This document shows positions 43,634 to 53,498 of a stretch of DNA of 64,000 nucleotides, piece by piece (position 1 is the stretch's first letter; each line of letters begins with the position of its first letter). This DNA is from Crocinitomicaceae bacterium (GTDB lineage Bacteria; Bacteroidota; Bacteroidia; Flavobacteriales_D; Crocinitomicaceae): positions 62,001 to 126,000 of the forward strand of contig JAHEMR010000035.1 of NCBI GenBank assembly GCA_024643545.1. Reading direction: 5' to 3'. The translations under genes and the position numbers were made by a program. The notes below the pieces were generated by a model. The model had not been told where the DNA came from. It did not search any database and saw only the letters and a program-made list of their open reading frames with translations.

Positions 43634-44170
43634 ATGTTTAGCACTCTTACAAAACGAAAACTTACCGACAATCAAGTTGCCAATGTTTTCATCAATGCTA
43701 TTTTCGATAGTGTTGATAATGGCTTTCCTGAAGTGTCGTTAATGATTAATGAAGATTCAGCGTTCGTTAAATCACCCGCAATTCCAGCTTCAAATAATGG
43801 GGAATTTGGGATGATTGTGCTTGTTGGGAATTTATCTTTTTTAGAAAGTACTTTTGATGCTGACCAAGCGGAAAAAGTAGAAAACATCATTTTTGATAAA
43901 GTTTCGAAGATGTATGAAATGGACACGGTTTCATTCCGAAACCTTGTTCGTGAATACCAATCATTTATCATGCGTGTGAATCATCCTTCCAAAAATTGGA
44001 TTTACGGCATGTCAAAAGCGGTTTTTCACAAATACAACCTGAATGAATGTCAAGATGAATACTTCCGTCGCATGCAAGCGCCAAATCCATTGTTCTTAAA
44101 AAGAATGGATGAAGTGATGTCAAATTTCATCTGGAATTGGGACGCATTCTTTAAAAAATACCGTATTTAA
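43634..44170 (+). CDS. Conserved-looking protein of unknown function
   Basis: A 178-residue cytoplasmic protein with no signal peptide, no membrane segment and no motif I recognise. It has mixed alpha/beta character: MFSTLTKRKLTDNQVANVFINAIFD, a hydrophobic strand GEFGMIVLVGNLSFLES, then acidic and aromatic helices (FRNLVREYQSFIMRV, QDEYFRRMQAPNPLF, NFIWNWDAFFKKYRI). Codon use and length look genuine, with an exact -7 box 28 nt before the ATG and a strong bidirectional terminator after the stop, so it is its own transcription unit. I have no functional hypothesis. Confidence 0.8.
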   Translation: MFSTLTKRKLTDNQVANVFINAIFDSVDNGFPEVSLMINEDSAFVKSPAIPASNNGEFGMIVLVGNLSFLESTFDADQAEKVENIIFDKVSKMYEMDTVSFRNLVREYQSFIMRVNHPSKNWIYGMSKAVFHKYNLNECQDEYFRRMQAPNPLFLKRMDEVMSNFIWNWDAFFKKYRI

Positions 44171-44187
44171 TTACAAGCTAATAGAAT

Positions 44188-44217
44188 AAAAAAAGGAGCG
44201 AATTCGCTCCTTTTTTT
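44188..44217. terminator. Bidirectional terminator between the unknown gene and clpB
   Basis: A-run, perfect palindrome GGAGCGAATTCGCTCC (44195-44210), T-run. Symmetric and suited to both convergent genes. Confidence 0.93.
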
Positions 44218-44229
44218 TTACTTCATTTT

Positions 44230-46842
44230 TTACACTTCTTCTGTTTCAGTGATTGGTTTTCGAAAAACCATCTTGCCGTCAAACACATCCATAACGATAT
44301 TTTTAGTTCGATCAATGGTTCCGCTTAACAGCGCTTTGGATAACTCGTTCAATACTTGCTTTTGTATCACCCGTTTGATTGGACGTGCACCGAAGAACGG
44401 ATCGTAGCCTATCTCCGCAATATGATCAAACGCATCTTTCGTAACGTGTAATGTCAAATCCATCGTTTTCAACTTGTCTTTTAAAACATCCAACTGTATT
44501 TGAACTATCTGTCTGACATTCTCCATTGTTAAAGGAGTAAACATGATGATTTCATCTACTCGGTTTAAAAACTCCGGCCGAATCGTTTGACGTAATAATT
44601 CCATTACTTCGGTCTTTGCTTTTTCCGCTGTAGCTTCAAACTCTTTTTCTTTTACCTTTTCAAAACGCTCGTGTATAATCGACGATCCGAGATTTGAGGT
44701 CATAATGACAATCGTATTTTTAAAGTTAACCAAGCGTCCTTTATTATCCGTTAACCTTCCGTCATCTAAAACTTGCAGCAATACATTGAAAACATCCGGA
44801 TGCGCTTTTTCAATTTCATCCAAGAGAATGATTGAGTAAGGTTTGCGACGAACTGCTTCTGTTAACTGTCCACCTTCGTCATACCCAACATATCCCGGAG
44901 GCGCACCCACCAAGCGACTAACTGTATGCTTCTCTTGATATTCGCTCATATCGATGCGTGTCATCGCATTCTCATCATTAAATAGGTATTCAGCAAGTGC
45001 TTTCGCTAGCTCCGTTTTCCCCACACCAGTGGTACCAAGGAAGATAAATGAACCAATAGGTCGTTTCGCATCTTGTAAACCAGCTCTGCTTCTACGCACC
45101 GCATCCGACAACGCTGAAATTGCCTCTTCTTGTCCAACAACACGCTTATGCAATTCATCTTCCAACTTCAATAATTTAGAAACTTCGCTTTCCAACATTT
45201 TATTCACCGGAATACCAGTCCATTTGGAAACAACTTCAGCAATTTCATCCACATCCACTTCTTCCTTAATCATTTTAGTATGCGCTTGTAGGTCGATTAA
45301 CTGTTGTTTAGACTTTTCTAAACGCTCCTCTGCATCCTTGATTTTTCCGTAACGAATTTCGGCTACTTTTCCATAATCTCCATTTCTTTCGGCTAAATCT
45401 GCTTCGTATTTCAAGTTTTCGATTTCTTCTTTCACACGTTGTACTGATTCAATCACATCGCGTTCTGTTTGCCATTTCGACTGCAAGGAATTTCGTTGCT
45501 CATTAAAATTGGCAAGTTCGCGTTCGACATTCTCCAGTTTCTTGGAATCATTTTCACGTTTCAATGCAGCACGCTCAATTTCCAATTGCATGATTTTACG
45601 TTCAATTTCGTCCAATTCTTCCGGTTTAGAATTAATTTCCATCCGCAATTTCGAAGCTGCCTCATCAATTAAATCGATCGCCTTATCAGGAAGGTGACGG
45701 TCTGTAATATAGCGTTGTGACAATTCCACCGCTGCAATAATCGCCGCATCCTTGATGATTACTTTATGGTGATTTTCATACTTTTCCTTTATTCCACGAA
45801 GGATGGAAATTGCATCTTCTGTCGTTGGTTCATCTACTAGTACGGTTTGAAAACGTCGAACGAGTGCCTTGTCTTTTTCAAAATACTTCTGGTATTCATT
45901 CAAAGTTGTTGCACCAACAGCTCTTAACTCTCCTCTCGCTAAGGCAGGCTTCAAGATATTAGCAGCATCCATTGCACCTTCGCCTCCACCAGCACCAACC
46001 AAGGTATGAATCTCATCGATAAACAAGATGATTTCTCCTTCCGCTGCGATGACTTCTTTTACTACGGCCTTAAGTCGCTCTTCAAATTCTCCTTTGTACT
46101 TTGCTCCAGCAATTAAAGCTCCCATATCCAACGAATACACGATTTTAGATTTCAAATTTTCAGGAACATCACCGTTCACAATTCTGTGTGCGAGTCCTTC
46201 AGCAATGGCTGTTTTTCCAACCCCTGGTTCTCCAATTAAAATCGGATTATTTTTTGTTCTTCGTGTTAAAATTTGAAGTACACGTCGAATTTCGTCGTCT
46301 CGGCCAATCACTGGATCTAATTTTCCAGACTCCGCAAGTTCATTTAAATTCTTTGCATATTTCTCTAATGATTGATAGGTATTTTCTTGATGTTGAGAGT
46401 TTACCTTCTCCCCTTTTCGCACATCCATAATAGCTTCTTTTACTAATGATTTACTCAGTTTGTTGTCTTTTAATAATCTGCCAATCGTATCAGTTGCATC
46501 CAATAAGGAATAGAACAACAATTCGATGGAAACGAACTCATCGCCGAAATTTTTCAATTCACTTAATGCATATTGAAAAATGCGATTGGCTCCCTGACTT
46601 AAGTAGACCTGTCCTCCACTAACTTTTGGATAGGAATCAACAATTCGCTCCAAAGCAGCTAAGAAAACCGTCTGGTTCACGGATAGTTTCTTTAAAATAA
46701 AGGGAATCACCTCCTGATCGACAGCAAATATCCCTTGTAAAATATGACCTGTCTCAATGGATTGATGTCCTTTCAATTCAGCGATATTTTGCGCTTGCTG
46801 AATCGCTTCTTGTGTTTTGATGGTGAATTTTTGTAAGTCCAT
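44230..46842 (-). CDS. clpB: ATP-dependent disaggregase ClpB
   Basis: Hsp100 chaperone that disaggregates proteins with DnaK. The 870-residue protein has the two N-terminal Clp repeats, AAA-1 with GEPGVGKT and [20 protein letters not shown], the coiled-coil middle domain (residues ~400-530, heptad-rich [21 protein letters not shown]), and AAA-2 with [40 protein letters not shown] and [10 protein letters not shown] start at the ATG at 46842 ([18 protein letters not shown]), the canonical N-terminus; 15 extra lysine-rich codons upstream are not conserved in the family. Confidence 0.97.
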   Translation of the reverse strand: MDLQKFTIKTQEAIQQAQNIAELKGHQSIETGHILQGIFAVDQEVIPFILKKLSVNQTVFLAALERIVDSYPKVSGGQVYLSQGANRIFQYALSELKNFGDEFVSIELLFYSLLDATDTIGRLLKDNKLSKSLVKEAIMDVRKGEKVNSQHQENTYQSLEKYAKNLNELAESGKLDPVIGRDDEIRRVLQILTRRTKNNPILIGEPGVGKTAIAEGLAHRIVNGDVPENLKSKIVYSLDMGALIAGAKYKGEFEERLKAVVKEVIAAEGEIILFIDEIHTLVGAGGGEGAMDAANILKPALARGELRAVGATTLNEYQKYFEKDKALVRRFQTVLVDEPTTEDAISILRGIKEKYENHHKVIIKDAAIIAAVELSQRYITDRHLPDKAIDLIDEAASKLRMEINSKPEELDEIERKIMQLEIERAALKRENDSKKLENVERELANFNEQRNSLQSKWQTERDVIESVQRVKEEIENLKYEADLAERNGDYGKVAEIRYGKIKDAEERLEKSKQQLIDLQAHTKMIKEEVDVDEIAEVVSKWTGIPVNKMLESEVSKLLKLEDELHKRVVGQEEAISALSDAVRRSRAGLQDAKRPIGSFIFLGTTGVGKTELAKALAEYLFNDENAMTRIDMSEYQEKHTVSRLVGAPPGYVGYDEGGQLTEAVRRKPYSIILLDEIEKAHPDVFNVLLQVLDDGRLTDNKGRLVNFKNTIVIMTSNLGSSIIHERFEKVKEKEFEATAEKAKTEVMELLRQTIRPEFLNRVDEIIMFTPLTMENVRQIVQIQLDVLKDKLKTMDLTLHVTKDAFDHIAEIGYDPFFGARPIKRVIQKQVLNELSKALLSGTIDRTKNIVMDVFDGKMVFRKPITETEEV

Positions 46843-47016
46843 TTGTTTCTTTTTAGTACACTTCTTTTTCGTCAAAAGCCAATCCAAGCCGAATTATTCA
46901 GACATTTTTTCCGAATTACCCTGAAAAGAATGACGTTTTTTCCGGATTCATCAAAAATCACAGGTATTTGAGCAGACAATGTAACCATTTTCACCATCGC
47001 TCCGTTAAGGACAAAC

Positions 47017-47433
47017 ATGAAAACGAAACGGATTTTTGGCTTGATTGTACTTGGTTTGAGTACTTCCTTTGCGGAAGCTACGACGATGTACGCGAATCCA
47101 ATTTTTCCTAAAAAGGAAGTTTCGTCTATTGTAGTGAAGGAAGGACAAACCTTATATATGATCAGTAAGTCCAACCAACTCACCCTTCGTCAATTGTATC
47201 AGTTCAATGATTTTGGACCACAAGGCGATGTTTTAGAACCGGGAACCATTGTTTACCTCGCGCACAAAAAAAGAAAATCAACTCAAAAAGAGTTTGTAAT
47301 CGTGGATCACTCCGCCACACTTCGTCAAATTGCCAATAAAGAAGGCATTCGACTGAAATCACTGATGAGAATGAATCAAGGTTCTTCTCCGGACGAACAA
47401 CTACCGAATGGAGAAAAGGTATTCCTTCGCTAA
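47017..47433 (+). CDS. LysM-domain exported protein
   Basis: A 138-residue secreted protein with signal peptide MKTKRIFGLIVLGLSTSFAEA and two LysM-like repeats. The first is VVKEGQTLYMISKSNQLTLRQLYQFND..LEPGTIVYL, the second is FVIVDHSATLRQIANKEGIRLKSLMRMNQ..LPNGEKVFL. It probably binds peptidoglycan or a related glycan in the periplasm. No catalytic domain is present, so it may be an accessory or scaffold protein. It is divergent from clpB and ends before a clear terminator. Confidence 0.85.
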   Translation: MKTKRIFGLIVLGLSTSFAEATTMYANPIFPKKEVSSIVVKEGQTLYMISKSNQLTLRQLYQFNDFGPQGDVLEPGTIVYLAHKKRKSTQKEFVIVDHSATLRQIANKEGIRLKSLMRMNQGSSPDEQLPNGEKVFLR

Positions 47434-47473
47434 CTTGCATGGCAAGTGAAGGAATTTGTTTGTTGTTTGTTAT

Positions 47474-47502
47474 AAAGTCCCGCTCGTCGGGACTTTTTAT
47501 TT
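47474..47502 (+). terminator. Terminator after the LysM gene
   Basis: AAAGTCCCG, loop CTCGT, CGGGACTTT followed by a T-rich tract. Confidence 0.92.
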
Positions 47503-47606
47503 TGCCGATAATTCCAATTGAACATTTTTGTGCATTAGTGGTTTAACTAGTTGTTGATGTTTCGAATACAATTTATTATCCTTATTTTTAAGCAACAATT
47601 TACGCT

Positions 47607-48902
47607 ATGAAAACATTGATTACGATTTGTTTAATGATCACCGCATTAAGCGTACAGTCCCAATTAGGAAACACGATGTACGGCCTTGCGCGCAGCTCAA
47701 ATCCTGCAGCAGTTTACGTTGCCACAATGGACCCTGTAACGGGAATTGCTACAAATATTAGTCAGACTCCTGTATCCTCATCCATCAATTTAACTGGAGC
47801 AGCATTGAATCCGTATACAAACCAGTTTTGTTTTTTCGGGGACAATGGGTTGAAATCAATTGATCTTACCACAGGACAGATCACGAATACGGCAACAATA
47901 AACAATCCCAATGGGGCTGGATACTTTGATCTTTTTCGACTAAACACATCCGATTCCTTAATGTATGGTTTGTCACGCAGAAATGTCACGAATCCGCAAA
48001 CAGGAGTGGTAACTGGAACGATGTATTTGGCAACCATTGATGCGAACACAGGAACAATCTCGGAAATCTCCCCTACTTCTATTGGACAAGGATTTGCCTA
48101 TTCAGGAAGTGCCATTGACCCGCATCAAATGGTGTTTTACTATTCAAATGGTTCGCAATTAGTTGGATTAGACATGTACACCGGAGGCATATTCTCCAAT
48201 CCGACGTTAACCTTCCCAAATGGAGGAGAACACTTCGATAACTTCACCTATAGTTGCGCGGATACAACCTTATATGGATTGGTTCGGACAAACTATTATT
48301 CCCAATTTTACGATCCTCAAACAATGATTACGACGGAAGTTTTTGATTCAGCAACAGTTCATCTAGGCAAAGTAGATGCCATGACTGGAGAGGTAACAAA
48401 AGTAAGCACGCAATCAATTGGAGTGAATTCCTTCTCCGTGAATGGAAGTTCAACCATTGATCCTGTCAATTTGATTTATTACTTCATCAGTGGGTCTAGT
48501 AGTGGAGGACTCGCGATTTATGGAGTATCGTTACAAACCGGTTTGGTCGTAAGCCAAGGAACAATTAGCAATGCTGGAGTACCTTATTTCGACATGATGC
48601 GCATTCAAACCGATTGTTACGAATCTTATCCTACAAGGCTAAATCCTGGAAGCGCCAATTTAACTGAATCTAATATGGATGCAATAAGAACTTTCCCAAA
48701 TCCTTTCAATACTGAATTGACGATTGAAAGTGATGGAAACATGCAATCATACGAGCTTTTCAGTGCAAATGGAATGAAATTGCGCTCGGGAATTATCTCA
48801 AGCACAACAGCTAAAATAAATACAGAAGCTCTTACTGAAGGAATGTATTACTTAAGTATTTATTCAAAAAATGGGAAAACGACGCGTAAATTAATCAAGT
48901 AA
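47607..48902 (+). CDS. Secreted protein with T9SS type A sorting domain
   Basis: A 431-residue protein with signal peptide MKTLITICLMITALSVQSQ. The middle consists of four or five repeated segments of the form TMYGLAR...VYVATMDPVTG...NLTGAALNP...F, i.e. a beta-propeller-like pattern (MYGLSRRN, LYGLVRTN, GLAIYGVS). The last ~75 residues form a type A sorting domain (RTFPNPFNTELTIESDGN, YELFSANGMKLRSG, LTEGMYYLSIYSKNGKTTRKLIK). It is exported by Sec then T9SS and likely anchored at the cell surface. Ligand unknown. The alkane monooxygenase gene follows after 11 nt. Confidence 0.88.
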   Translation: MKTLITICLMITALSVQSQLGNTMYGLARSSNPAAVYVATMDPVTGIATNISQTPVSSSINLTGAALNPYTNQFCFFGDNGLKSIDLTTGQITNTATINNPNGAGYFDLFRLNTSDSLMYGLSRRNVTNPQTGVVTGTMYLATIDANTGTISEISPTSIGQGFAYSGSAIDPHQMVFYYSNGSQLVGLDMYTGGIFSNPTLTFPNGGEHFDNFTYSCADTTLYGLVRTNYYSQFYDPQTMITTEVFDSATVHLGKVDAMTGEVTKVSTQSIGVNSFSVNGSSTIDPVNLIYYFISGSSSGGLAIYGVSLQTGLVVSQGTISNAGVPYFDMMRIQTDCYESYPTRLNPGSANLTESNMDAIRTFPNPFNTELTIESDGNMQSYELFSANGMKLRSGIISSTTAKINTEALTEGMYYLSIYSKNGKTTRKLIK

Positions 48903-48913
48903 GCAGAATACCT

Positions 48914-49948
48914 ATGCAAAAGCTTAAATACCTTAGTGTACTTTCCCTTCCGATTTGTGTTTGGATTAGCTTTCACGCAACAGGAATTCTCACTTTCTTA
49001 CCTGCAATCGTTTATTTCGGTGCGATTCCCTTAGCAGAATTGCTCATCACTTCCTCAACTGGAAATTTATCCGAACAAGAGAAAGAACTAGCAAGCAAGG
49101 ATCCATTTTACACCTTTCTTCTTTGCCTGATGTTACCCATTCAGCTTGGATTTCTTTGGTTTTTTCTAACGCATATTTCAGATGTAACACATACAACAGA
49201 CTTAGTTGGTCAAATTCTTTCCATGGGAATCATGTGTGGAGTCATTGGAATTAACATCGGGCACGAATTAGGACACAGGTCAAATCGACTAGAACAACTC
49301 GTGGGAGAATTACTTTTATTGACCTCTTTGGAAAATCACTTTGTTCCATATCACAACCGGGGTCATCATACCAATGTTGGAACAAAAAAAGATCCTGCTA
49401 CAGCGAGAAGAAATGAATGGGTGTATATCTTTTGGTTCAGATCGCAAATTGGAAGTTACCTACAAGCGTGGCAAATTGAAAATACACGAATGAGTATAAT
49501 TGGAAAATCACGGTTCAGTCTTCAACACAAGATGATTCAGTACACATTGCTACATTTTCTTTTCCTTGCAACAATTTATGCAGTATTTGGTGGAATGGTA
49601 CTTGTTTATTTCCTTTATGCAGCAACAATTGGGATTCTACTATTAGAAACCGTTAACTACATTGAGCACTATGGTCTTTACCGTCAACAGCGCGAAAATG
49701 GAACCTTTGAAACAGTGAAAAGAAAACATTCTTGGAATTCCAATCATTTAATCGGACGCGTTGTTTTATTTGAATTAAGCCGCCATTCTGATCATCATTT
49801 CAAAGCGGATAGACCATATCAATTATTGGAAACATCCGATGATTCTCCAGTGATGCCAACTGGTTATCCAGGAATGATGTTGTTGACGTTTATCCCTCCG
49901 TTATTTTTCAAAGTCATGAACAAACGGGTGGATGCCGCTTTAAAATAA
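48914..49948 (+). CDS. Alkane 1-monooxygenase (AlkB family)
   Basis: Membrane di-iron hydroxylase of 344 residues with about six membrane segments. The eight-histidine signature is intact: HELGHR (117-122), HNRGHH (147-152) and RHSDHH (290-295), with the AlkB-type NYIEHYG at 248-254. The last motif, normally LQRHSDHH, is LSRHSDHH here. It would hydroxylate terminal carbons of medium-chain alkanes or an alkyl-like lipid, but rubredoxin and rubredoxin reductase genes are not nearby, so its electron donor must lie elsewhere. It is probably co-transcribed with the preceding T9SS cargo gene (11-nt gap). Confidence 0.9.
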   Translation: MQKLKYLSVLSLPICVWISFHATGILTFLPAIVYFGAIPLAELLITSSTGNLSEQEKELASKDPFYTFLLCLMLPIQLGFLWFFLTHISDVTHTTDLVGQILSMGIMCGVIGINIGHELGHRSNRLEQLVGELLLLTSLENHFVPYHNRGHHTNVGTKKDPATARRNEWVYIFWFRSQIGSYLQAWQIENTRMSIIGKSRFSLQHKMIQYTLLHFLFLATIYAVFGGMVLVYFLYAATIGILLLETVNYIEHYGLYRQQRENGTFETVKRKHSWNSNHLIGRVVLFELSRHSDHHFKADRPYQLLETSDDSPVMPTGYPGMMLLTFIPPLFFKVMNKRVDAALK

Positions 49949-50857
49949 TTTCTGTCTTTTCAAGAGGTATTGCAACAAAACTTGGTCGTATCCTTCGTGA
50001 ATGTCTGCCGTCATAAAATCAACCCGGTGATTGACACAGCGCATTTTCACTTCGTTGAAATAGGCTTCAATTCCCTTTACATAATGCTCCCGAACCTCGG
50101 CAGGCTGTAAGTGCATTTTCTCACCTGATTCCATATCGATTAACTGATAGGGACGATTTTCTAATTCAAAATCTCTTTCTAATTTAGAATCCAACACATG
50201 GAAAAGAATAACTTCATGCTTGTTATGTTTCAAATGTTGAATGGCGCGAAACAATTCATCCATGCGATTTGGATCATCTAATAAATCCGTAAAAATTACG
50301 ACCATGCTTCGTTGATGTGTCAACTCGGAAATATCGTGTAAAGCTTGAATGGCATCTGTCCCAGAACGACTTTTTTCTTCGTAGTCCTTCATGCGTTTCT
50401 CCAATTCACTGTAGAGAAAACGGTGGTGCGTTAACGATGATTTTGCTGCGGTGTGTAAATCCAATTTATCTGAAAAAACTGATAATCCAACCGCATCGCG
50501 CTGACGTTTCAATAATTCAATCAAACTCGCAGCAGCATATACTGAGAATTCAAATTTGGTTAATCCTCCTTTCGGAAAGAACATGGAACTGGAACCATCA
50601 ATCACGATTTGACAACGAAGATTTGTTTCTTCTTCGAATTTTTTGGTGAACATTTTCTCTGTACGTCCAAAAAGGCGCCAATCGATATTACGCGTAGACT
50701 CTCCCGGATTGTACAAACGGTGCTCTGCAAACTCAACTGAGAATCCATGAAAAGGACTTTTGTGCAGGCCGGTAATAAATCCTTCCACAACCTGCTTTGC
50801 CAACACTTCTAGGTTGCCAAATTGTGCTAAACGCAGACGATCTATAGTAGGATTCAT
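49940..50857 (-). CDS. DUF58 domain-containing protein
   Basis: A 305-residue cytoplasmic protein with the DUF58 core GESTRNIDWRLFGRTEKMFTKKFEEE, followed by a von Willebrand A-like fold (CQIVIDGSSSMFFP, the MIDAS-like DxSxS; VVIFTDLLDDP). DUF58 proteins usually accompany MoxR-type AAA+ ATPases and may act in folding or assembly of surface proteins; no moxR gene is seen beside it here. The gene converges on the alkane monooxygenase with a 9-nt overlap of coding ends. Confidence 0.87.
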   Translation of the reverse strand: MNPTIDRLRLAQFGNLEVLAKQVVEGFITGLHKSPFHGFSVEFAEHRLYNPGESTRNIDWRLFGRTEKMFTKKFEEETNLRCQIVIDGSSSMFFPKGGLTKFEFSVYAAASLIELLKRQRDAVGLSVFSDKLDLHTAAKSSLTHHRFLYSELEKRMKDYEEKSRSGTDAIQALHDISELTHQRSMVVIFTDLLDDPNRMDELFRAIQHLKHNKHEVILFHVLDSKLERDFELENRPYQLIDMESGEKMHLQPAEVREHYVKGIEAYFNEVKMRCVNHRVDFMTADIHEGYDQVLLQYLLKRQKLF

Positions 50858-50951
50858 GGTTGTTTTTGTATATCAACAAAAATAAACATAATTTAGCTTG
50901 TCGGGCAACCACATGCACATTCATGCGTCAATCAATTGTAAATCAATCAAC

Positions 50952-53432
50952 ATGAAACACTTACTACCTTCAAAAATCTTCCTTTTCCTTGCTTTTTTAA
51001 GCAGTGTTTTTTCAAGCAATGGACAAGTTACCGGATTCGCCTTAACAGGATTATCGACGCCCACAAACATGCCTACGACAATTTGTGGGTTAACTGCAAA
51101 CGTGAGTTATTCCGCATTGACACCAAGTACGAGTTCCACTGGATCAGCAACAATTCCTTATGTCATTCAAGGAAATAATTTCAACGGATTTCAGTTTGTT
51201 TCACAAGTAAGTTGGGGGGACGGCTCTTCCACAACATCTAACGGTGGAACATCGACAAGTGGAACGAACATCGCAATGACACCAGCAATTACACATACGT
51301 ATGCAGCACCAGGAACATACAGCGTACATACAACTGTTTACAATGCTGCGAATCAAACTTTTGCTTTGGACTCTGTTTTGTTAACTGTCGGATCATGCAC
51401 GGCCTACTTTTATTGCATGATTCAAGTGGACTGTAACAATGATGGGATAGTTGAATCTCAAATAAATGCACCCGTTCCACTTACCCTATCCAATGGATCA
51501 AATTTCTATTTGGACACTACCCAAAACAACATGTTCATGATGAACAATATTTGGGCTGGAAATTATACGCTTGCAATTGATTCTTCATGGCTTTTGGCTA
51601 ATAATTATGTGATCGGAGCCATTTTCCCTACCCCTTCTGTTACAGTGGGCGGGGGAACTTCTACCATGCTCATTACGTTAAATTGTGCTTCACAAACAAC
51701 GATGTTATGTGCAAGTGGACAAGTCTATTGTGATGCGAATGACAATGGTATCTTTGATTCAGGTGAAACACCCATCGCGAATGCGCCGATTTCCGTCAAT
51801 GGAACAGTTGCTTATTCAAACACAAATGGTTTTTACAATATTAGTTATCCGGGCATGCTCAATGATACATTCGCGCTTTCCATCAGTTCTAATTGGTTGA
51901 CTCAACATGGGTATGCACTATTGAATAACAATGGAAATAACATCAGTTATATTCTTGGCACGCCATGCAACAGTGGTGTTCCTGTATCCAACGTAAATTA
52001 TCCGCTGAGTTGTAGTGGTACAGTTACCCCAACGATGTGTTATTCAGGTTACGTTTTCTGTGATGCGAATGGTAATGGCGTCATGAATTCCAATGAAGCA
52101 CCACTCGCAGGGGCTCCTGTAATGCTTTACAATAATTCAGCAACAAATAGTTCCGTAACAGTTTACACGGATTCAACCGGATACTTTACCTATTGTGGAC
52201 AATTCAGCACAAGTACTTACCTTCTTGCAACAATCAGTCAATCCTGGTTAACTTACAATGGATACAATCCGACTGTTGGCGTACTTACGTTGGTCGGAAG
52301 TCCGGCGGGAACAACAAACACGGGTTTCATTGCTGTTAATTGTGGAGGAACAACAACTACATGTGCTGACTTATGGACAACAGTTACCCCTTGGATTGGT
52401 TACTACCAAAACAGCACAGCGTACGTAAAGATTAACTGGGGTAATTATGGCCCTGGTGCAGCTGGAAACTATACGTTAACAATGAATTTCCCCGTGGGAG
52501 TTACAGTCAATGCCTCTTCGATTGCGAATGGAGGAACTGTCAATGGAAATACCATTACTTGGAATTTAAATTCCGCATCTAGTTTCTTTAGTAATTATGA
52601 CGTCATTACGTTTAATGTCCCAGGTGGTCTCACATCCGGAACAGCGCATTATTTTACTTCTACGATTGCACCGACAAGCGGAAACGATTGTTCCACATAT
52701 AACAATGCTGGAAACTTACTTCAATTGGTTGGAAACAGTTATGACCCGAATGACAAAGTCGTGCAGCGTCCGGATTTCGCCATTCAGTACTTTGGAGATC
52801 AAACCCAATACATCGCTGCGGAATTGCAAGAAGACCTAACCTATACCATTCGATTCCAGAATACAGGTACAGCACCAGCTCAGAACATATACATCATTGA
52901 CACGTTGGATGCGGATTTAGATTGGTCTAGTTTCACGTTGATTCAAGCCTCACACAACATGCAAGTTGTCAATCTTGGAAATGGCATCATGCGTTTTGAA
53001 TTCCCTAATATTTGGTTAGCAGATAGCACAACGAATGAGCCAGCTAGTCATGGAGAATTGGTATACCGCATCCTTGAAAATGCCACAAATACCTATGGGA
53101 CAGAAATTGAAAACACCGCTTATATCTATTTTGATTGGAATGCTCCGATTATCACGAATACCACGTATAATTTTAACAATTGGATAGAAGGAATTTCGGA
53201 AGGAAGCGCTGAGAACATACATGTTTATCCAAATCCAACAAACGAATCTTTCACAGTTAAATGTGACGGAAACTTCAGCTACCAATTGGTGGATCTTTCA
53301 GGACGTGTTATCGCAACTGGAGAAGGAATGAATACTGAAAAAGTAAACATTGAGAAAGCTTCCGCTGGAATCTACCAAATGACGGTTACATCCGCAACTG
53401 GAAAGAAAAGTTTGAAGGTGATTAAACAATAA
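50952..53432 (+). CDS. Large secreted T9SS cargo with PKD and SdrB-like domains
   Basis: An 826-residue exported protein. In order: signal peptide (ends near SSNGQ); a PKD-like domain with VSWGDGSSTTS and THTYAAPGTYSVHTTV; three SdrB-like repeats beginning with YCMIQVDCNNDGIVES, SGQVYCDANDNGIFDSGE and SGYVFCDANGNGVMNSNE, each with an acidic Ca-binding-type loop; a DUF7619/DUF11-like domain (YDPNDKVVQRPDF, YTIRFQNTGTAPAQNIYIIDTLDADLDWSSF, IYFDWNAPIITNTTY); and a type A sorting domain (IHVYPNPTNESFTVKCDGNF, KASAGIYQMTV). Likely an adhesin or surface-layer-type protein. I start at the ATG at 50952, where the signal peptide begins. It ends before a strong terminator. Confidence 0.9.
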   Translation: MKHLLPSKIFLFLAFLSSVFSSNGQVTGFALTGLSTPTNMPTTICGLTANVSYSALTPSTSSTGSATIPYVIQGNNFNGFQFVSQVSWGDGSSTTSNGGTSTSGTNIAMTPAITHTYAAPGTYSVHTTVYNAANQTFALDSVLLTVGSCTAYFYCMIQVDCNNDGIVESQINAPVPLTLSNGSNFYLDTTQNNMFMMNNIWAGNYTLAIDSSWLLANNYVIGAIFPTPSVTVGGGTSTMLITLNCASQTTMLCASGQVYCDANDNGIFDSGETPIANAPISVNGTVAYSNTNGFYNISYPGMLNDTFALSISSNWLTQHGYALLNNNGNNISYILGTPCNSGVPVSNVNYPLSCSGTVTPTMCYSGYVFCDANGNGVMNSNEAPLAGAPVMLYNNSATNSSVTVYTDSTGYFTYCGQFSTSTYLLATISQSWLTYNGYNPTVGVLTLVGSPAGTTNTGFIAVNCGGTTTTCADLWTTVTPWIGYYQNSTAYVKINWGNYGPGAAGNYTLTMNFPVGVTVNASSIANGGTVNGNTITWNLNSASSFFSNYDVITFNVPGGLTSGTAHYFTSTIAPTSGNDCSTYNNAGNLLQLVGNSYDPNDKVVQRPDFAIQYFGDQTQYIAAELQEDLTYTIRFQNTGTAPAQNIYIIDTLDADLDWSSFTLIQASHNMQVVNLGNGIMRFEFPNIWLADSTTNEPASHGELVYRILENATNTYGTEIENTAYIYFDWNAPIITNTTYNFNNWIEGISEGSAENIHVYPNPTNESFTVKCDGNFSYQLVDLSGRVIATGEGMNTEKVNIEKASAGIYQMTVTSATGKKSLKVIKQ

Positions 53433-53452
53433 GACAGACCTAACATTTTCAT

Positions 53453-53485
53453 AAAAAACGCCCATGAAATTGGGCGTTTTTTTTT
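53453..53485 (+). terminator. Terminator after the large T9SS cargo gene
   Basis: AAAAACGCCCA, loop TGAAAT, TGGGCG and a run of T residues. Confidence 0.93.
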
Positions 53486-53498
53486 GTAACTTGCAACC

